Of a stretch of 64,000 bases of DNA, positions 28,694 through 38,476 are shown piece by piece. Every line of letters starts with the position of its first letter. Within the stretch, counting starts at the first letter, position 1. The position numbers and the translations under genes are program-made. The notes below the pieces were generated by a model. That model searched no databases, was not told the DNA's origin, and saw only the letters and a list, made by a program, of their open reading frames with translations. This stretch comes from Cytobacillus suaedae (GTDB lineage Bacteria > Bacillota > Bacilli > Bacillales > Bacillaceae_L), in the NCBI GenBank assembly GCA_014960805.1, contig CP063163.1:3559001-3623000 (forward strand), in the 5' to 3' direction.

Positions 28694-29767
28694 TTAGCTA
28701 TTGTTTCTAATTGAATCAACTGTTGTACGGTCAGAAGACTTCACAAGTTTCACTAATAATTCTTTTGCTGCTGCATAGTCATCAATGTGGACAATGGAAG
28801 CATGTGTGTGAATATAACGAGAGCAAATTCCAACTACTGCTGAAGGTACACCTTCATTTGAAGTATGGACACGACCTGCATCCGTTCCGCCTTGTGAAAT
28901 AAAGTACTGATAAGGAATATTATTCGTTTCAGCTGTATCAAGAACAAACTCACGCATTCCACGGTGAGTAACCATTGAACGGTCAAAAATTCGAAGTAGT
29001 GCACCTTTTCCAAGTTGACCAAATGCATTTTTATCCCCTGACATATCATTTGCTGGACTTGCATCCATTGCAAAGAAAATATCCGGCTTAATCATATTTG
29101 CAGCAGTTTGTGCTCCGCGTAACCCAATTTCTTCTTGAACGGTTGCCCCAGAGTACAGGATATTTGGTAGTTTTTCACCTTGTAATTCTTTTAAAAGCTC
29201 AACTGATAGTCCACATCCGTAACGATTATCCCACGCCTTAGCAAGAATTTTCTTCTCGTTTGCCATTGGTGTAAATGGACAGATTGGAACGATTTGTTGA
29301 CCAGGTCTAATACCTAACTCTAATGCATTTTCACGATTATCTGCTCCAATATCAATTAACATATTCTTAATATCCATTGGCTTGTTTCGTTGTGCATCTT
29401 CCAATAAATGAGGAGGAATTGATCCTATTACCCCTATAACTGGCCCATTATCAGTTATTACTTGTACACGTTGAGCAAGTAACACCTGGCTCCACCAGCC
29501 ACCTAATGTTTGAAAACGTAGCATTCCATTATCCGTAATTTGGGAAACCATAAAACCAACTTCGTCCATATGACCTGCTGCCATGACAATTGGACCATTC
29601 TCATCCCCGCGTTTAACCCCAAAAATACTACCTAATCCATCTTGAATCACTTCGTCTGCATATTTCTCTAACTGAGAACGCATAAATTTTCGGACTTGAT
29701 GTTCATTCCCAGGAGCACCTGGAAGTTCTGTTAATGTTTTAAAAAGCTCCATTGTTTCTTGGTTCAT
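28694..29767 (-). CDS. ytoP: M42 family glutamyl aminopeptidase YtoP
   Basis: A 357-residue cobalt/zinc aminopeptidase of family M42, forming large cytosolic assemblies. Metal and catalytic residues are visible in [12 protein letters not shown] (His and Asp), [20 protein letters not shown] (catalytic Glu-Glu) and a late [15 protein letters not shown]. Start ATG at 29767, nine bases after AAAGGAG; the in-frame GTG at 29794 would place the ribosome site inside the gene. Monocistronic. Confidence 0.93.
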   Translation of the reverse strand: MNQETMELFKTLTELPGAPGNEHQVRKFMRSQLEKYADEVIQDGLGSIFGVKRGDENGPIVMAAGHMDEVGFMVSQITDNGMLRFQTLGGWWSQVLLAQRVQVITDNGPVIGVIGSIPPHLLEDAQRNKPMDIKNMLIDIGADNRENALELGIRPGQQIVPICPFTPMANEKKILAKAWDNRYGCGLSVELLKELQGEKLPNILYSGATVQEEIGLRGAQTAANMIKPDIFFAMDASPANDMSGDKNAFGQLGKGALLRIFDRSMVTHRGMREFVLDTAETNNIPYQYFISQGGTDAGRVHTSNEGVPSAVVGICSRYIHTHASIVHIDDYAAAKELLVKLVKSSDRTTVDSIRNNS

Positions 29768-29982
29768 TATGTATTTCTCCTTTCCTCTTGGCACCTCATT
29801 GGTGTAGGGGTATACTAAAGCATTTTTTCAGTAATCTAAAGATATAATATAAAAACACATTTATTCATTTAGTATATCGAAATATTTAAAACCTTTCCAG
29901 TAGAAAGATGGTATCTGCTTAACATATAAAGAATTGTTTTGTATACTAGAAGAAGATGGTATAACGTAAGGAGGCGCATCTA

Positions 29983-30291
29983 ATGGGTTGGAAAAAGTTC
30001 TTACTTGGTCTAGGTGTTGGATTTGCAGGTGCATACCTATTGAAAGGTTCACTCCCTGAACAAACCCTTTCCGCTGAGAAAGCATTAAAACTTGCTAAAG
30101 CTTCTTTTAAGAAAAACGGTCCAATCAGCGGCTCATGGATTCATATGGTTCCAGAAACATTTGAAAAATTCAACATTAGTTATAGTGTCTATAAAGGTGG
30201 TATCTCACGTAACATCAATAATGAACTGAAGCAATACGAATTCCTTATTGATGCAAAAACTGGTTCGATGTTAGAGGTTAATCCAATATAG
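29983..30291 (+). CDS. ytzB: YtzB-like PepSY-domain protein
   Basis: A 102-residue protein with an N-terminal hydrophobic segment (about residues 4-22) that acts as a signal anchor, followed by a single PepSY-like domain ending in FLIDAKTGSMLEVNP. PepSY domains are often linked to inhibition of peptidases or to envelope sensing, but no target is known here. The ATG follows AAGGAGG. It sits divergently from ytoP, as in B. subtilis. Confidence 0.88.
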   Translation: MGWKKFLLGLGVGFAGAYLLKGSLPEQTLSAEKALKLAKASFKKNGPISGSWIHMVPETFEKFNISYSVYKGGISRNINNELKQYEFLIDAKTGSMLEVNPI

Positions 30292-30298
30292 AGCTTTC

Positions 30299-30330
30299 AG
30301 AAAGAGACACCTACAAAGGAGTCTCTTTTT
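30299..30330. terminator. bidirectional terminator between ytzB and ytnP
   Basis: AAAGAGAC and GTCTCTTTTT form the stem between convergent stops. Confidence 0.7.
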
Positions 30331-31168
30331 ATTTTCGTTTAATTGAGTCAATTATGTTCCCGGCTTCGTCCCACCTAATTGCACGATAAATTGCATCATG
30401 GTAAAAGCTGTACCAAGCATTTTGATTTAAACCGAAGTCCATCCATTTTTGCTTTTGCTCAATCGATTTCATAGGGTAGTCATCATAAGCCATAACCCAA
30501 AGTACATTTTGGTGAGCGTGTGTAGGCATAATGTCTGCCATATGAATAACGGTATCTCCATTGTTTTCAATAATCACGATTGAGTGCCCATCACTATGAC
30601 CACCAGTATGTAGCATTTTTATCCCCGGAAATACCTCTATTTCACCACTGAAAGTCTGAACCTGTTTTTCAATTCCTTCCCAATTCTCTTTCCAGTATGT
30701 ATTTTTTGAACGAATATTAGGGTTCCGCATTTCATTCCATTCAATATCAGAAGTGATAATTGTTGCATTTTCAAAAGTTGATACTAGCGTATCCTCTTTC
30801 CAGCGAGTTAAACCACAGGCATGATCGAAATGCATATGTGTCATGAGAACCATATCAATGTCAGATAACTTGAGGTTAAGTCTGTCAAGAGATTGTTCAA
30901 TCTTAGACTCCTCATTCATTCCGAAATTTCTTTTCATTTTTTCAGACATTTTATTATTTCCAAGACCCGATTCTATAAGAATATTTTTTCCACCAGCCTG
31001 TATTAAAATGGGATCTGAACGAAGCTCTATTTGGTTGTTATCATTGAATGGATATTTTTTTGACCACAATGGTTTAGGTACTACGCCAAACATTGCACCT
31101 CCGTCCAAATGGGTAACTCCACCACTTAGCCACGTAAGTGTATATTCGCCTATTTTCAGACTTTCCAT
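30329..31168 (-). CDS. ytnP: metallo-beta-lactamase-fold lactonase YtnP
   Basis: A 279-residue metallo-beta-lactamase-fold hydrolase with the metal motif [10 protein letters not shown] (about residues 109-118), [11 protein letters not shown] (about 186-196) and an Asp in HMADI near 210. YtnP of B. subtilis opens N-acyl-homoserine lactones and interferes with quorum signals of neighbours. The ATG follows AAGGGTG by seven bases. It is separate from trmB upstream on the same strand. Confidence 0.92.
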   Translation of the reverse strand: MESLKIGEYTLTWLSGGVTHLDGGAMFGVVPKPLWSKKYPFNDNNQIELRSDPILIQAGGKNILIESGLGNNKMSEKMKRNFGMNEESKIEQSLDRLNLKLSDIDMVLMTHMHFDHACGLTRWKEDTLVSTFENATIITSDIEWNEMRNPNIRSKNTYWKENWEGIEKQVQTFSGEIEVFPGIKMLHTGGHSDGHSIVIIENNGDTVIHMADIMPTHAHQNVLWVMAYDDYPMKSIEQKQKWMDFGLNQNAWYSFYHDAIYRAIRWDEAGNIIDSIKRK

Positions 31169-31239
31169 AAAACCACACCCTTCTTTTGAAAGAATATTTT
31201 TATTTTATCACTTAATTCAGTAATTTTAAATTAAAAGCA

Positions 31240-31268
31240 AAAAGGAGTAGACTCTGGCGTCTACTCCT
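31240..31268 (-). terminator. trmB terminator overlapping its stop codon
   Basis: Minus-strand GGAGTAGAC / GTCTACTCC followed by TTTTTG. The trmB TAG (31263-31261) lies inside the 5' arm. Confidence 0.8.
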
Positions 31269-31908
31269 CATTTTGGAATTTTACTTCACTGCGGTATATT
31301 GGATACCCTTTTTCTGAGAACTTTTCCTCATACTCGGTCATAATATTGCCTTCGTACTCACTCTTGTGCAGATCCAGACTTACATAAGTTAAAAGTAACC
31401 CATATTCCGAGAAACTTGTTAAGGAATATTCAAATAGTCCACGATTATCAGTTTTAAAATGGATTTCTCCACCATCGATAAGGATACTCTCATATAGCTC
31501 CAGGAATGTTTTGTAAGTTAGTCTTCTTTTTTCATGACGCTTTTTAGGCCAAGGATCTGAAAAGTTTAAATATACCCGATTGACATCGCCTTTATTGAAA
31601 AACTTTTGTAAATCATTCGCGTTTTGATTCAACAATTTTACATTTGGAAGATCTTCTTCAATAATTTGATCCAACGCCGTTACAATAACACTATCTGCCA
31701 ATTCAATTCCGATATAATTGATATCAGGGTTCTGTTTCGCCATCCCCGTAACAAATCTACCTTTTCCTGTACCCACTTCTATATGCAAAGGATTCGAATT
31801 CCCGAATACTTCATTCCACTTACCTTTATGTTGTTCCGGATTATGAATAACAAACTGTGGGAAGCTTGCTAACTTCTCTTTCGCCCACGGTTTATTTCTA
31901 ACACGCAT
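31261..31908 (-). CDS. trmB: tRNA (guanine-N7)-methyltransferase
   Basis: Places m7G at position 46 of tRNA variable loops using S-adenosylmethionine. The 215-residue protein has the SAM loop [15 protein letters not shown]-type stretch (about residues 43-57), the [16 protein letters not shown] signature (about 115-130) and [12 protein letters not shown]. The ATG at 31908 directly follows a GTG in frame; both are close to GAGGTGG. Monocistronic with a terminator overlapping its 3' end. Confidence 0.96.
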   Translation of the reverse strand: MRVRNKPWAKEKLASFPQFVIHNPEQHKGKWNEVFGNSNPLHIEVGTGKGRFVTGMAKQNPDINYIGIELADSVIVTALDQIIEEDLPNVKLLNQNANDLQKFFNKGDVNRVYLNFSDPWPKKRHEKRRLTYKTFLELYESILIDGGEIHFKTDNRGLFEYSLTSFSEYGLLLTYVSLDLHKSEYEGNIMTEYEEKFSEKGYPIYRSEVKFQNEE

Positions 31909-32058
31909 CACGCCACCTCATTTAAATAACATTCGTTCAAAATAATATCATCGAATAAGTAAAAGCGCAAGATACCCGGCAAGGGACATTTTGGATATGC
32001 TCTTATTATATTAAATAATGGTAATTGTCTCGTTGGAACAAAGGTTGCAAAGTTTGGT

Positions 32059-32541
32059 GGACTGACATTCCGTTATGGAGGGATTTTCGACTATTATTCG
32101 GGTTCATGTGGACTGAGATTCCGTTATTTGGTTAAATTACGGCTAATTTTATGGCATGAATGGCATATAGCGGAATTTGAGTCCGCAAATGGCAGCTTTT
32201 TGTGGATTTTGAACCATTTAACGGAATCTGAGTCCGTAAAAGGCTTTGTGAATTATAAGTAGAAGCTTGGGGTGAACTTGATAGTTTTTTCTAATGGGAA
32301 CACCTTGGCGTATCCTTACCCGATCTACAGTGATTCATGGAAAAAAAATGTTGCATCATTTAGAGGACTGAGATTCAGCTATTTAAGGATTTCCCTCTAG
32401 ATCAGGCCTCATTGTGGACTGACATTCCGCTATTCGTCTAATGTGGGCTTTTTGGGTGGCTTTTTAAGGAAAATAACGGATTCTGAGTCCGCAATTGCAC
32501 CGTTTTTGTGGATTTTGAACCATTTAACGGATTCTGAGTCC
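32059..32541. repeat. duplicated array of 18-bp inverted motifs (eight copies)
   Basis: The consensus is GGACTGAGATTCCGTTAT. Forward copies start at 32059, 32110, 32365 and 32416; reverse-complement copies at 32167, 32218, 32473 and 32524. The order is forward-forward-reverse-reverse, twice, and each copy in the second block lies exactly 306 bases after its partner. Each block (177 bases) can form nested hairpins. Forward copies carry GACTGA and reverse copies GACTCA (read in the same direction). The 31912-32585 gap contains nothing else recognisable. Confidence 0.9.
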
Positions 32542-32585
32542 GCATTCACATTCTTTAAAGAAATAAGCAGAGATTTGCAGTCAAA

Positions 32586-33254
32586 CTACGAAGTAAAAGG
32601 ATGGTTTTCTAATGGAAGTTTATAAGACCTCGCTCTAACATTACCGGATGCCACAGTGAGAATATTCATGTCAACTAATTTATGCAAGATCCTTCTAACT
32701 TGCCGATCACATATTCCAAGGTGGTCCCGAAGCTCAAGTGGGGTAATTGGACGTAGCTTACGTCGTGCAAACCGTACGACTTCTGATTCTAACCAGGTTA
32801 ATTGTGAGGAAACATCAGTGGATAAAAACTTACCGATAAAAGCTAAAATTAGTTGTTGGCATTGTCTAGGTTCTTCCTTAATAGATAGGTAAGCTATCGA
32901 CAAACTTGTCCAACCATCTAGTGCCAGTAAAGAATGCCTCCAGCATAGATCCTTGAATCGCCTTACATTTAAATCCCTGGCATGAGGACCATACCCCTGA
33001 ATTTCAATGCCTCCTTTAGCACCTCCAGGCATATATGCAAGGTCAAGGTACCGAAATCCGTTATTAAAATCTCTTACCTCCCACTCTGGAAACAAGTGAT
33101 CAAAATTCCCAACTGTCGGGTACCATATTGATCTTAAAAATTCCACTGTCCCATGCCCTAGCCCATTTTCAAGAATCTCTCGTCTCCTATGATTTTTCTC
33201 ATGTTCAATATTATCATTGAGCCAAATATCAAATTCTTGTTGAAATTGCGACAT
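32586..33254 (-). CDS. nuclease-like (PD-(D/E)XK / DUF559-type) winged-helix protein
   Basis: A 222-residue protein of unknown function. The middle part resembles the Vsr/DUF559 restriction-endonuclease fold: D71 in YLDLAY, E84 and Q86 in GGIEIQGYG, H91, D94 and R98, then ALDGW (Asp113). The usual lysine of the ExK motif is Gln here, so catalysis is uncertain. The C-terminal part (about 165-215, TPLELRDHLGICDRQVRRIL) reads as a winged helix. The ATG at 33254 follows AAAGGAAGTGG. Its 3' end lies 44 bases from the motif array at 32059-32541. It could be a DNA-binding regulator or a nuclease acting on those repeats (inference). Confidence 0.7.
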   Translation of the reverse strand: MSQFQQEFDIWLNDNIEHEKNHRRREILENGLGHGTVEFLRSIWYPTVGNFDHLFPEWEVRDFNNGFRYLDLAYMPGGAKGGIEIQGYGPHARDLNVRRFKDLCWRHSLLALDGWTSLSIAYLSIKEEPRQCQQLILAFIGKFLSTDVSSQLTWLESEVVRFARRKLRPITPLELRDHLGICDRQVRRILHKLVDMNILTVASGNVRARSYKLPLENHPFTS

Positions 33255-33524
33255 CGCACCACTTCCTTTCAATTTTAATTTCACTTATGAAATAGCACCA
33301 TTTTTACTACCTATTTTTTAAAAAGTAGTAAAACAACCAATGGTCGAAATTAGTATATCGTTTAATTATTAAATCTTCAAACATTCATGTATAAAAATTG
33401 CTGAAAAAAATCTACACCAAAACAAAAAACCGATCATCCTAAAATGACCGGCGTAGCTCGTATAAAATAAGCACCTTTTTGGCATTTTAATATTATCATC
33501 TAGCCCTTTAAGGAGTTGTACTTA

Positions 33525-33803
33525 ATGCCACTAAATCATACAGACCAAATGCATGTATTAAAGGATATATTATCAAACCAACAAACTGACTGCTGTGGGA
33601 CAGTTGCTGAGTGTGAACAGATGGAGAGAATTATTAAATCCTTAATGATTAATACAGACATTGATCACAATGTAAAATCCGTTTTGCAGGATATTTACTC
33701 TTATAGTCAAAATGGAAAATATACTCAATCCCTTGATAATCATATAGACAACCACAGAACTGAACTAACTCAATGGATAAGTGATATTGATTCCTTCAGC
33801 TAA
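33525..33803 (+). CDS. ytzH: YtzH-like protein
   Basis: A 92-residue small acidic helical protein. The sequence MPLNHTDQMHVLKDILSNQQ and the later DCCGTVAECEQMERIIKSL match the YtzH family of Bacillales, of unknown function. The ATG at 33525 follows AAGGAG by nine bases; the in-frame TTG at 33516 overlaps that region. As in B. subtilis it converges with ytmP, with only six bases between stops. Confidence 0.85.
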   Translation: MPLNHTDQMHVLKDILSNQQTDCCGTVAECEQMERIIKSLMINTDIDHNVKSVLQDIYSYSQNGKYTQSLDNHIDNHRTELTQWISDIDSFS

Positions 33804-33809
33804 CTCTGC

Positions 33810-34616
33810 TTATGAAGTAAGGCTTTGCAAGTAATTGATCCAGTGCTGTGTCTCTTTGTGAAGGTTTTTTGATTTGTACCAAAGAATCGATATGATTGTC
33901 TGTGATACTACATACCATTTCATTCGTAATTGAAGGTTATCTGTTAATTCCAGGCCATATAATTCTAACCAAGAATCCCACTCTTCCTTATCTATATACC
34001 AGTGTAGTAGAAGTCCTATATCTATTGCGGGATCAGCAATCATTGCTCCATCCCAGTCAATAAGGAACAGTTGTTTATCTCCAGTTTCTAGCCAATTATT
34101 ATGATTCACATCACAGTGACAAACTACTTTATGCTCAAATTGTATATTTTGTAGCTCCATTTCTAAAAAATGAAGTCCTTCAGTAATTGTCGCAAGCTTA
34201 GAAAGGTCCTTCTCTTTCATTAGACGTTTATTAATATCTAATAAAATCTCTTCAGGATGAAGAGGTTTTTTTTGTAGTCGTCTTAACATATCTAGCAGTT
34301 CGTTTGAATGGTGAATTTTGCGAAGTAAATGAGCTATATCCGGACCATTCATGTCCTGTGCTTTTAGCTCACGACCATTTATCCAATGTTGAGCGGTAAT
34401 AACATCACCATTTTCTAAACGTTTAGTCCACATTAATTTAGGGACAATCCCCTCTGCAGATAAAACAGCTAAAAATGGAGATGAATTGCGCTTTAAGAAG
34501 AGCCTCTTGTCATTTAACTGAGCAAAGTAAGCATCCCCTGTCGCTCCACCAGCAGGAAATATTTCCCATTCATCATCTAATATATAATCCAACCAATTCA
34601 CCTTCAATTGCAACAC
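33810..34616 (-). CDS. ytmP: phosphotransferase YtmP (aminoglycoside/choline kinase fold)
   Basis: An APH/choline-kinase-fold protein of about 268 residues with the catalytic loop VCHCDVNHNN (about 165-174) and the metal-binding LIDWDGAMIADP (about 186-197). The nucleotide-binding start FPAGGATGDAYF is near residue 17. Substrate unknown; neighbours do not reveal it. The start is unclear: the GTG at 34616 has no good ribosome site, while an in-frame TTG at 34592 lies six bases after AAGGTG and may be the true start. Confidence 0.88.
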   Translation of the reverse strand: MLQLKVNWLDYILDDEWEIFPAGGATGDAYFAQLNDKRLFLKRNSSPFLAVLSAEGIVPKLMWTKRLENGDVITAQHWINGRELKAQDMNGPDIAHLLRKIHHSNELLDMLRRLQKKPLHPEEILLDINKRLMKEKDLSKLATITEGLHFLEMELQNIQFEHKVVCHCDVNHNNWLETGDKQLFLIDWDGAMIADPAIDIGLLLHWYIDKEEWDSWLELYGLELTDNLQLRMKWYVVSQTIISILWYKSKNLHKETQHWINYLQSLTS

Positions 34617-34681
34617 AACATTTCTTAATTTATTGTCTCAATGCGTTTTAATGTATCATTCATAAGTTAGTTCTTAGAAAC

Positions 34682-34724
34682 AAAAAAGACAGCTATTGAC
34701 TATGTTTCAGAACAATAGCTATCT
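34682..34724 (-). terminator. amyX terminator
   Basis: Minus-strand GATAGCTATTG / CAATAGCTGTC followed by TTTTTTG, about 55 bases after the stop. Confidence 0.7.
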
Positions 34725-34778
34725 ATTTAAATTTTAGGTTCTTATTGTTGGTTAGTCAAGAAAAAACTAAAGGTTTTA

Positions 34779-36932
34779 CTACTTTCTAAATAGCACCATT
34801 GTACTAATCGGATCAATAATAACTCGCGATTCATTTAGTGTAGAAAGTGGTTCTATACCGGCTTTCTGTTCCTTACAGACTACAAACCATTTGCCGTGAC
34901 TTGGTAACTCTACTTCCTTACTATGACAAGAATTACTATGAATTACCAGGACAGATGACCATGGACCATACTTTTCAACATTAAATAAAGAATACATAAG
35001 AACACCTTCAGGCACATCATAAAATTTTAAATGACTTCTAATTTGGGCTGTTGAGTCAAACCTAAATGCTCCATGTACTTTACGAATAGAAATGAGTCCT
35101 TTAATGTATTCAACTTCTTCCACATACTTTTGTTTTCTTGCCCAATCTAGCTTATTTATTGAATCTGGTGACTTGTAGCTATTTTCAACTCCTTGTTTCG
35201 TTCGAAAAAATTCCTGACCACTATGCAAAAAGGGGATTCCCTGTGAAAGTAAAACCATAGCTGTTGCAAGCAGATGTCTTTTTTTCAATATTTCTTCCGA
35301 TTCATGAGAGTTACATACAATTAATTTATCCCATAAGGTATGATTATCATGAGACTCAACATAATTAATCGTTTGAGTTGGCTCTAAGAATAATCCTTTG
35401 TGCCCCTTCATAAAGGAAACACTTCCAGCAATTGACTCTTTAGCTTCAATCAATTTATGGTTATTACCCAGGGCAAACCCACGGTCATAAAGATTAAATG
35501 TACTCCCTTTAATTCCATCTCTAAATCTGTCGTTAAAGTAGGCAATTCTAGGCATCTTTTGTGCATTTCGGATCGAGGCTTTCTGATCAATAGAAAGTGG
35601 TGTGTTTAAGTCCCATCCTTCTCCTAATATAAGAACGTCAGGATTGATTTCGTCAACCGTCCTTCTAATGGAATTCATCGTTTCAACATCCAATATCCCC
35701 ATTAGATCAAAACGAAACCCATCCACATTAAACTCCTTTAACCAGTAACTTACTGAATCCACAATAAATTTACGTGCCATTTTTCGTTCTGAAGCAATAT
35801 CATTACCCACCCCAGTTCCATTTGATGGCATACCATATTTATCATGTCTGAAATAATAACCTGGAACAATTTTTTCATAAGAGGACTCTTCCCTGATATA
35901 TACATGATTATATACAACATCAATAATGACTCTTAATCCATGTTGATGAAATGTTTCAATTACATTCTTTAATTCACAGATTCGATTATAAGGGTCCCTA
36001 GGATTTGAGCAATAACTGCCTTCAGGAACATTAAAGTGTAAAGGGTTATAGCCCCAGTTATATTCTTCAGTTACACAATCTTCCTTAACACCATAAAAAT
36101 CATTTACAGGTAATAGCTCTACATGTGTAATACCTAAGTCTAATAAATAGGACAAGCCGGATATAGTCCCTTGAGGACCCTTCGTATTCATTTCCGTTAT
36201 TCCTAAATATTTTCCTTTCTGGTTAATTCCACTTTCAGAATCAATAGAGAAATCTCGTACGTGAGTCTCATATATAATCGCATCCGTTGCTTTTTGGAAA
36301 GGTGAAAGAGTGATAGGATCAACCTTTGTTTTTTCTAGATTGATAATGACTCCATATTCTCCGTTAATTGAAACTGCCTTTGCATATGGGTCAACCGCTT
36401 CTCTCCAACTCTGATTCACACACACTAGGTAAGTATAGAAAAGCCCTTCTAGATCACCTGGTATCGTTAATTCCCAAACTCCATTTTGCTCTCTCATCAT
36501 TTGATATATCTCAACTTGTTCCTGGGTTTCGTTAAATATTTTTAATTTTACGCTTGTTGAAGAGGGAGCCCATACTTTAAATGTCGACTCTGAAAGTGAA
36601 TATAAAACGCCAAGATCATCCCCATCATAAGAGTACAGCTCATCAAAATCATTTGTACGGATAACAGCCCCAACTTGTAAATCGGTTTGGTGCCCTCTTT
36701 CATCTTTTACAATGTATTCATCTCCAATAGATAGAACGGCTGTGAAGGTACAAATATATTTAATATGTGTTTCAATATCTTGTTTTTTAATAATATCAAG
36801 TTCCATGTCCAGTTCTTTTTTACAGAGAGAAAAAGTTTGACTCTCCCCTCCATAATAAGATTTAGGAAGCAGAACAGTAATAACTGTTAATTCATCTAGA
36901 TAAGCCTCAAAATTACGTGCAATCGGTTCGAT
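34779..36932 (-). CDS. amyX: type I pullulanase (start codon apparently ATC)
   Basis: Debranching enzyme cleaving alpha-1,6 links of pullulan and starch; GH13 with an N-terminal carbohydrate-binding region. Hallmarks are YNWGYNPLHFNVPEGSY, VIDVVYNHVY, the nucleophile region DGFRFDLMG, GEGWD and YVESHDNHT. The first ATG in frame (36806) has no good ribosome site. The frame stays open 42 codons further up to a TAG, and this stretch is homologous to the AmyX N-terminus (NFEAYLDELTVITVLLP). A strong AGGGAGGTG lies seven bases before ATC at 36932, which aligns with the family's initiator; there is no ATG, GTG or TTG there. Translation from ATC gives 718 residues. It lies 24 bases after ytlR. Confidence 0.9.
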   Translation of the reverse strand: MEPIARNFEAYLDELTVITVLLPKSYYGGESQTFSLCKKELDMELDIIKKQDIETHIKYICTFTAVLSIGDEYIVKDERGHQTDLQVGAVIRTNDFDELYSYDGDDLGVLYSLSESTFKVWAPSSTSVKLKIFNETQEQVEIYQMMREQNGVWELTIPGDLEGLFYTYLVCVNQSWREAVDPYAKAVSINGEYGVIINLEKTKVDPITLSPFQKATDAIIYETHVRDFSIDSESGINQKGKYLGITEMNTKGPQGTISGLSYLLDLGITHVELLPVNDFYGVKEDCVTEEYNWGYNPLHFNVPEGSYCSNPRDPYNRICELKNVIETFHQHGLRVIIDVVYNHVYIREESSYEKIVPGYYFRHDKYGMPSNGTGVGNDIASERKMARKFIVDSVSYWLKEFNVDGFRFDLMGILDVETMNSIRRTVDEINPDVLILGEGWDLNTPLSIDQKASIRNAQKMPRIAYFNDRFRDGIKGSTFNLYDRGFALGNNHKLIEAKESIAGSVSFMKGHKGLFLEPTQTINYVESHDNHTLWDKLIVCNSHESEEILKKRHLLATAMVLLSQGIPFLHSGQEFFRTKQGVENSYKSPDSINKLDWARKQKYVEEVEYIKGLISIRKVHGAFRFDSTAQIRSHLKFYDVPEGVLMYSLFNVEKYGPWSSVLVIHSNSCHSKEVELPSHGKWFVVCKEQKAGIEPLSTLNESRVIIDPISTMVLFRK

Positions 36933-36956
36933 GGTGTCACCTCCCTAGACTGTCTC

Positions 36957-37889
36957 TTAGTTAATAATTATCATCCTACTTTTTTCAACGGTTACCATTA
37001 CTGGTGATTTGGCTACTTGTTCTCCATCAGCATGGATAAATAATGGCTTTTCACTATCAACTCTAATGGTTTCCCCTGTGTGTGAACTAACTTCCTTAAA
37101 TAGTACATGCTTCCCAAAAAACACACTTCCAAATACAGCTAATAGTTTAAAACTAGAAATGTTATGAACTACTGTAATATTTAAAATACCGTCATTAGGA
37201 CGTGCATGAGGTGATATTTTCATACCCCCACCGTAGTAACTTTGATTAGAAATCGTGACAAACCAAACATTTTGATACCTATATATGTTCCCATCAATTT
37301 CAAGAGTTACGTTTGTTAACTCATATGTAAACAGAAGCCTGATTAAAGCCACAACATAAGAGAGAAAACCTAGGCCTAATTGGTGTAAGTACTTCTTTAT
37401 TTTTGACTCATTTGCTAGCTTTGAAACTTCTGCATCAAAACCAATGCCAAGACTGTTCACAAATACGTGCGATTTTTTTTGTTGTTCAAAAGAAGCTTTA
37501 CCAATATCATATTTTCGTAAAGGCTTATTCATTCTCTTTAGTATAAGGTCTAAGGCATCTAAAGGTGATTTTGGTATGATGTAGCCTCTTGAAAAATCAT
37601 TACCCGTTCCAGCAGGTATAAAACCAATTTTCATTTCCGGATGGTCTACGAGTCCGTTGACGACTTCATTCATCGTACCATCTCCGCCTACACAAATGAT
37701 CCCTGCCACTTTATCCTCATACATTGTGGCAATCTGTCTGGCAAGCTCAGTTGCATGACCTGGATATTTTGTATTAAAAGATCGATAGTTCACTTTGCGC
37801 TGGTCAAGCTCTTTAACCAACTTCCTCCAGACTTTTAATGACTTTCCATTTCTAGCTGCAATATTGACAATAAAGAATAATATTTTCAT
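36957..37889 (-). CDS. ytlR: diacylglycerol/lipid kinase family protein YtlR
   Basis: A 310-residue DagK-type lipid kinase with the nucleotide motif CVGGDGTMNEVVNGL (about residues 67-81), GFIPAGTGNDFSRG (about 92-105) and the C-terminal FIHADGEQ. It would phosphorylate a lipid such as diacylglycerol or sphingoid base at the membrane; the substrate is unproven. The ATG at 37889 lies seven bases after GAAGGG. It is followed closely by amyX, as in B. subtilis, suggesting co-transcription. Confidence 0.88.
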   Translation of the reverse strand: MKILFFIVNIAARNGKSLKVWRKLVKELDQRKVNYRSFNTKYPGHATELARQIATMYEDKVAGIICVGGDGTMNEVVNGLVDHPEMKIGFIPAGTGNDFSRGYIIPKSPLDALDLILKRMNKPLRKYDIGKASFEQQKKSHVFVNSLGIGFDAEVSKLANESKIKKYLHQLGLGFLSYVVALIRLLFTYELTNVTLEIDGNIYRYQNVWFVTISNQSYYGGGMKISPHARPNDGILNITVVHNISSFKLLAVFGSVFFGKHVLFKEVSSHTGETIRVDSEKPLFIHADGEQVAKSPVMVTVEKSRMIIIN

Positions 37890-38181
37890 AGATTTACCCT
37901 TCATTTCTTATATGATTGAAAATAACTTTTTTATTACCTATTGTACCATTCATTAAACAACCAAAGAATCTATTAATTCTGAGAAATTTAAAATTACAAT
38001 TGTTACAGTATATTAACAATTATGCCTGCTAATAACTTGCCTATTTTTGCTAATTCTGTTATTCTTAATAGGAATTATTTTTGTTCGGTAAGTTAGGGAA
38101 GTCTTATGCTTTTCCACAATATCTACTTTGAGCAAGAATAGTAATACATTGTGTTTACACACGTACTAGGAGGCAACAAAC

Positions 38182-38382
38182 ATGGAAAATGGTAAAGTAA
38201 AATGGTTTAACGCAGAAAAAGGTTTTGGATTCATCGAGCGCGAAGGAGCAGACGATGTATTCGTTCACTTCTCAGCTATCCAAGGTGACGGATTCAAATC
38301 TCTTGAAGAAGGTCAATCAGTTACTTTTGACGTAGAACAAGGTGCTCGTGGACCTCAAGCTGCTAACGTTCAAAAGATCTAA
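38182..38382 (+). CDS. cold shock protein (CspA family)
   Basis: A 66-residue RNA/single-stranded-DNA-binding beta-barrel with both RNP motifs (KGFGFI, residues 13-18, and VFVHFSAI, 26-33). It acts as an RNA chaperone. The ATG follows AGGAGG. A long AT-rich upstream region (about 280 bases, 37890-38181) leaves room for the extended leader often found in cold-shock mRNAs. It is codon-biased towards highly expressed genes. Which csp paralogue it is cannot be told. Confidence 0.96.
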   Translation: MENGKVKWFNAEKGFGFIEREGADDVFVHFSAIQGDGFKSLEEGQSVTFDVEQGARGPQAANVQKI

Positions 38383-38390
38383 TAAGCATT

Positions 38391-38424
38391 AAAAACAGAC
38401 TCAATATTTTGAGTCTGTTTTTTT
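38391..38424 (+). terminator. cold-shock gene terminator
   Basis: ACAGACTCAA / TTGAGTCTGT stem followed by TTTTTTT. Confidence 0.85.
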
Positions 38425-38476
38425 ATTTATTTAGGCTCTTTTCATTAAGTTTGTTGCTTTAAATGTATATTAACAA

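Noticed and set aside
32059-32541. CRISPR array
   Set aside because: Copies alternate in orientation, are separated by unequal non-spacer sequence and there are no cas genes.
32443-32625. 60-codon frame with repeated TDSESA
   Set aside because: The apparent peptide repeat is produced by the 18-bp palindromic motifs of the array, not by a gene.
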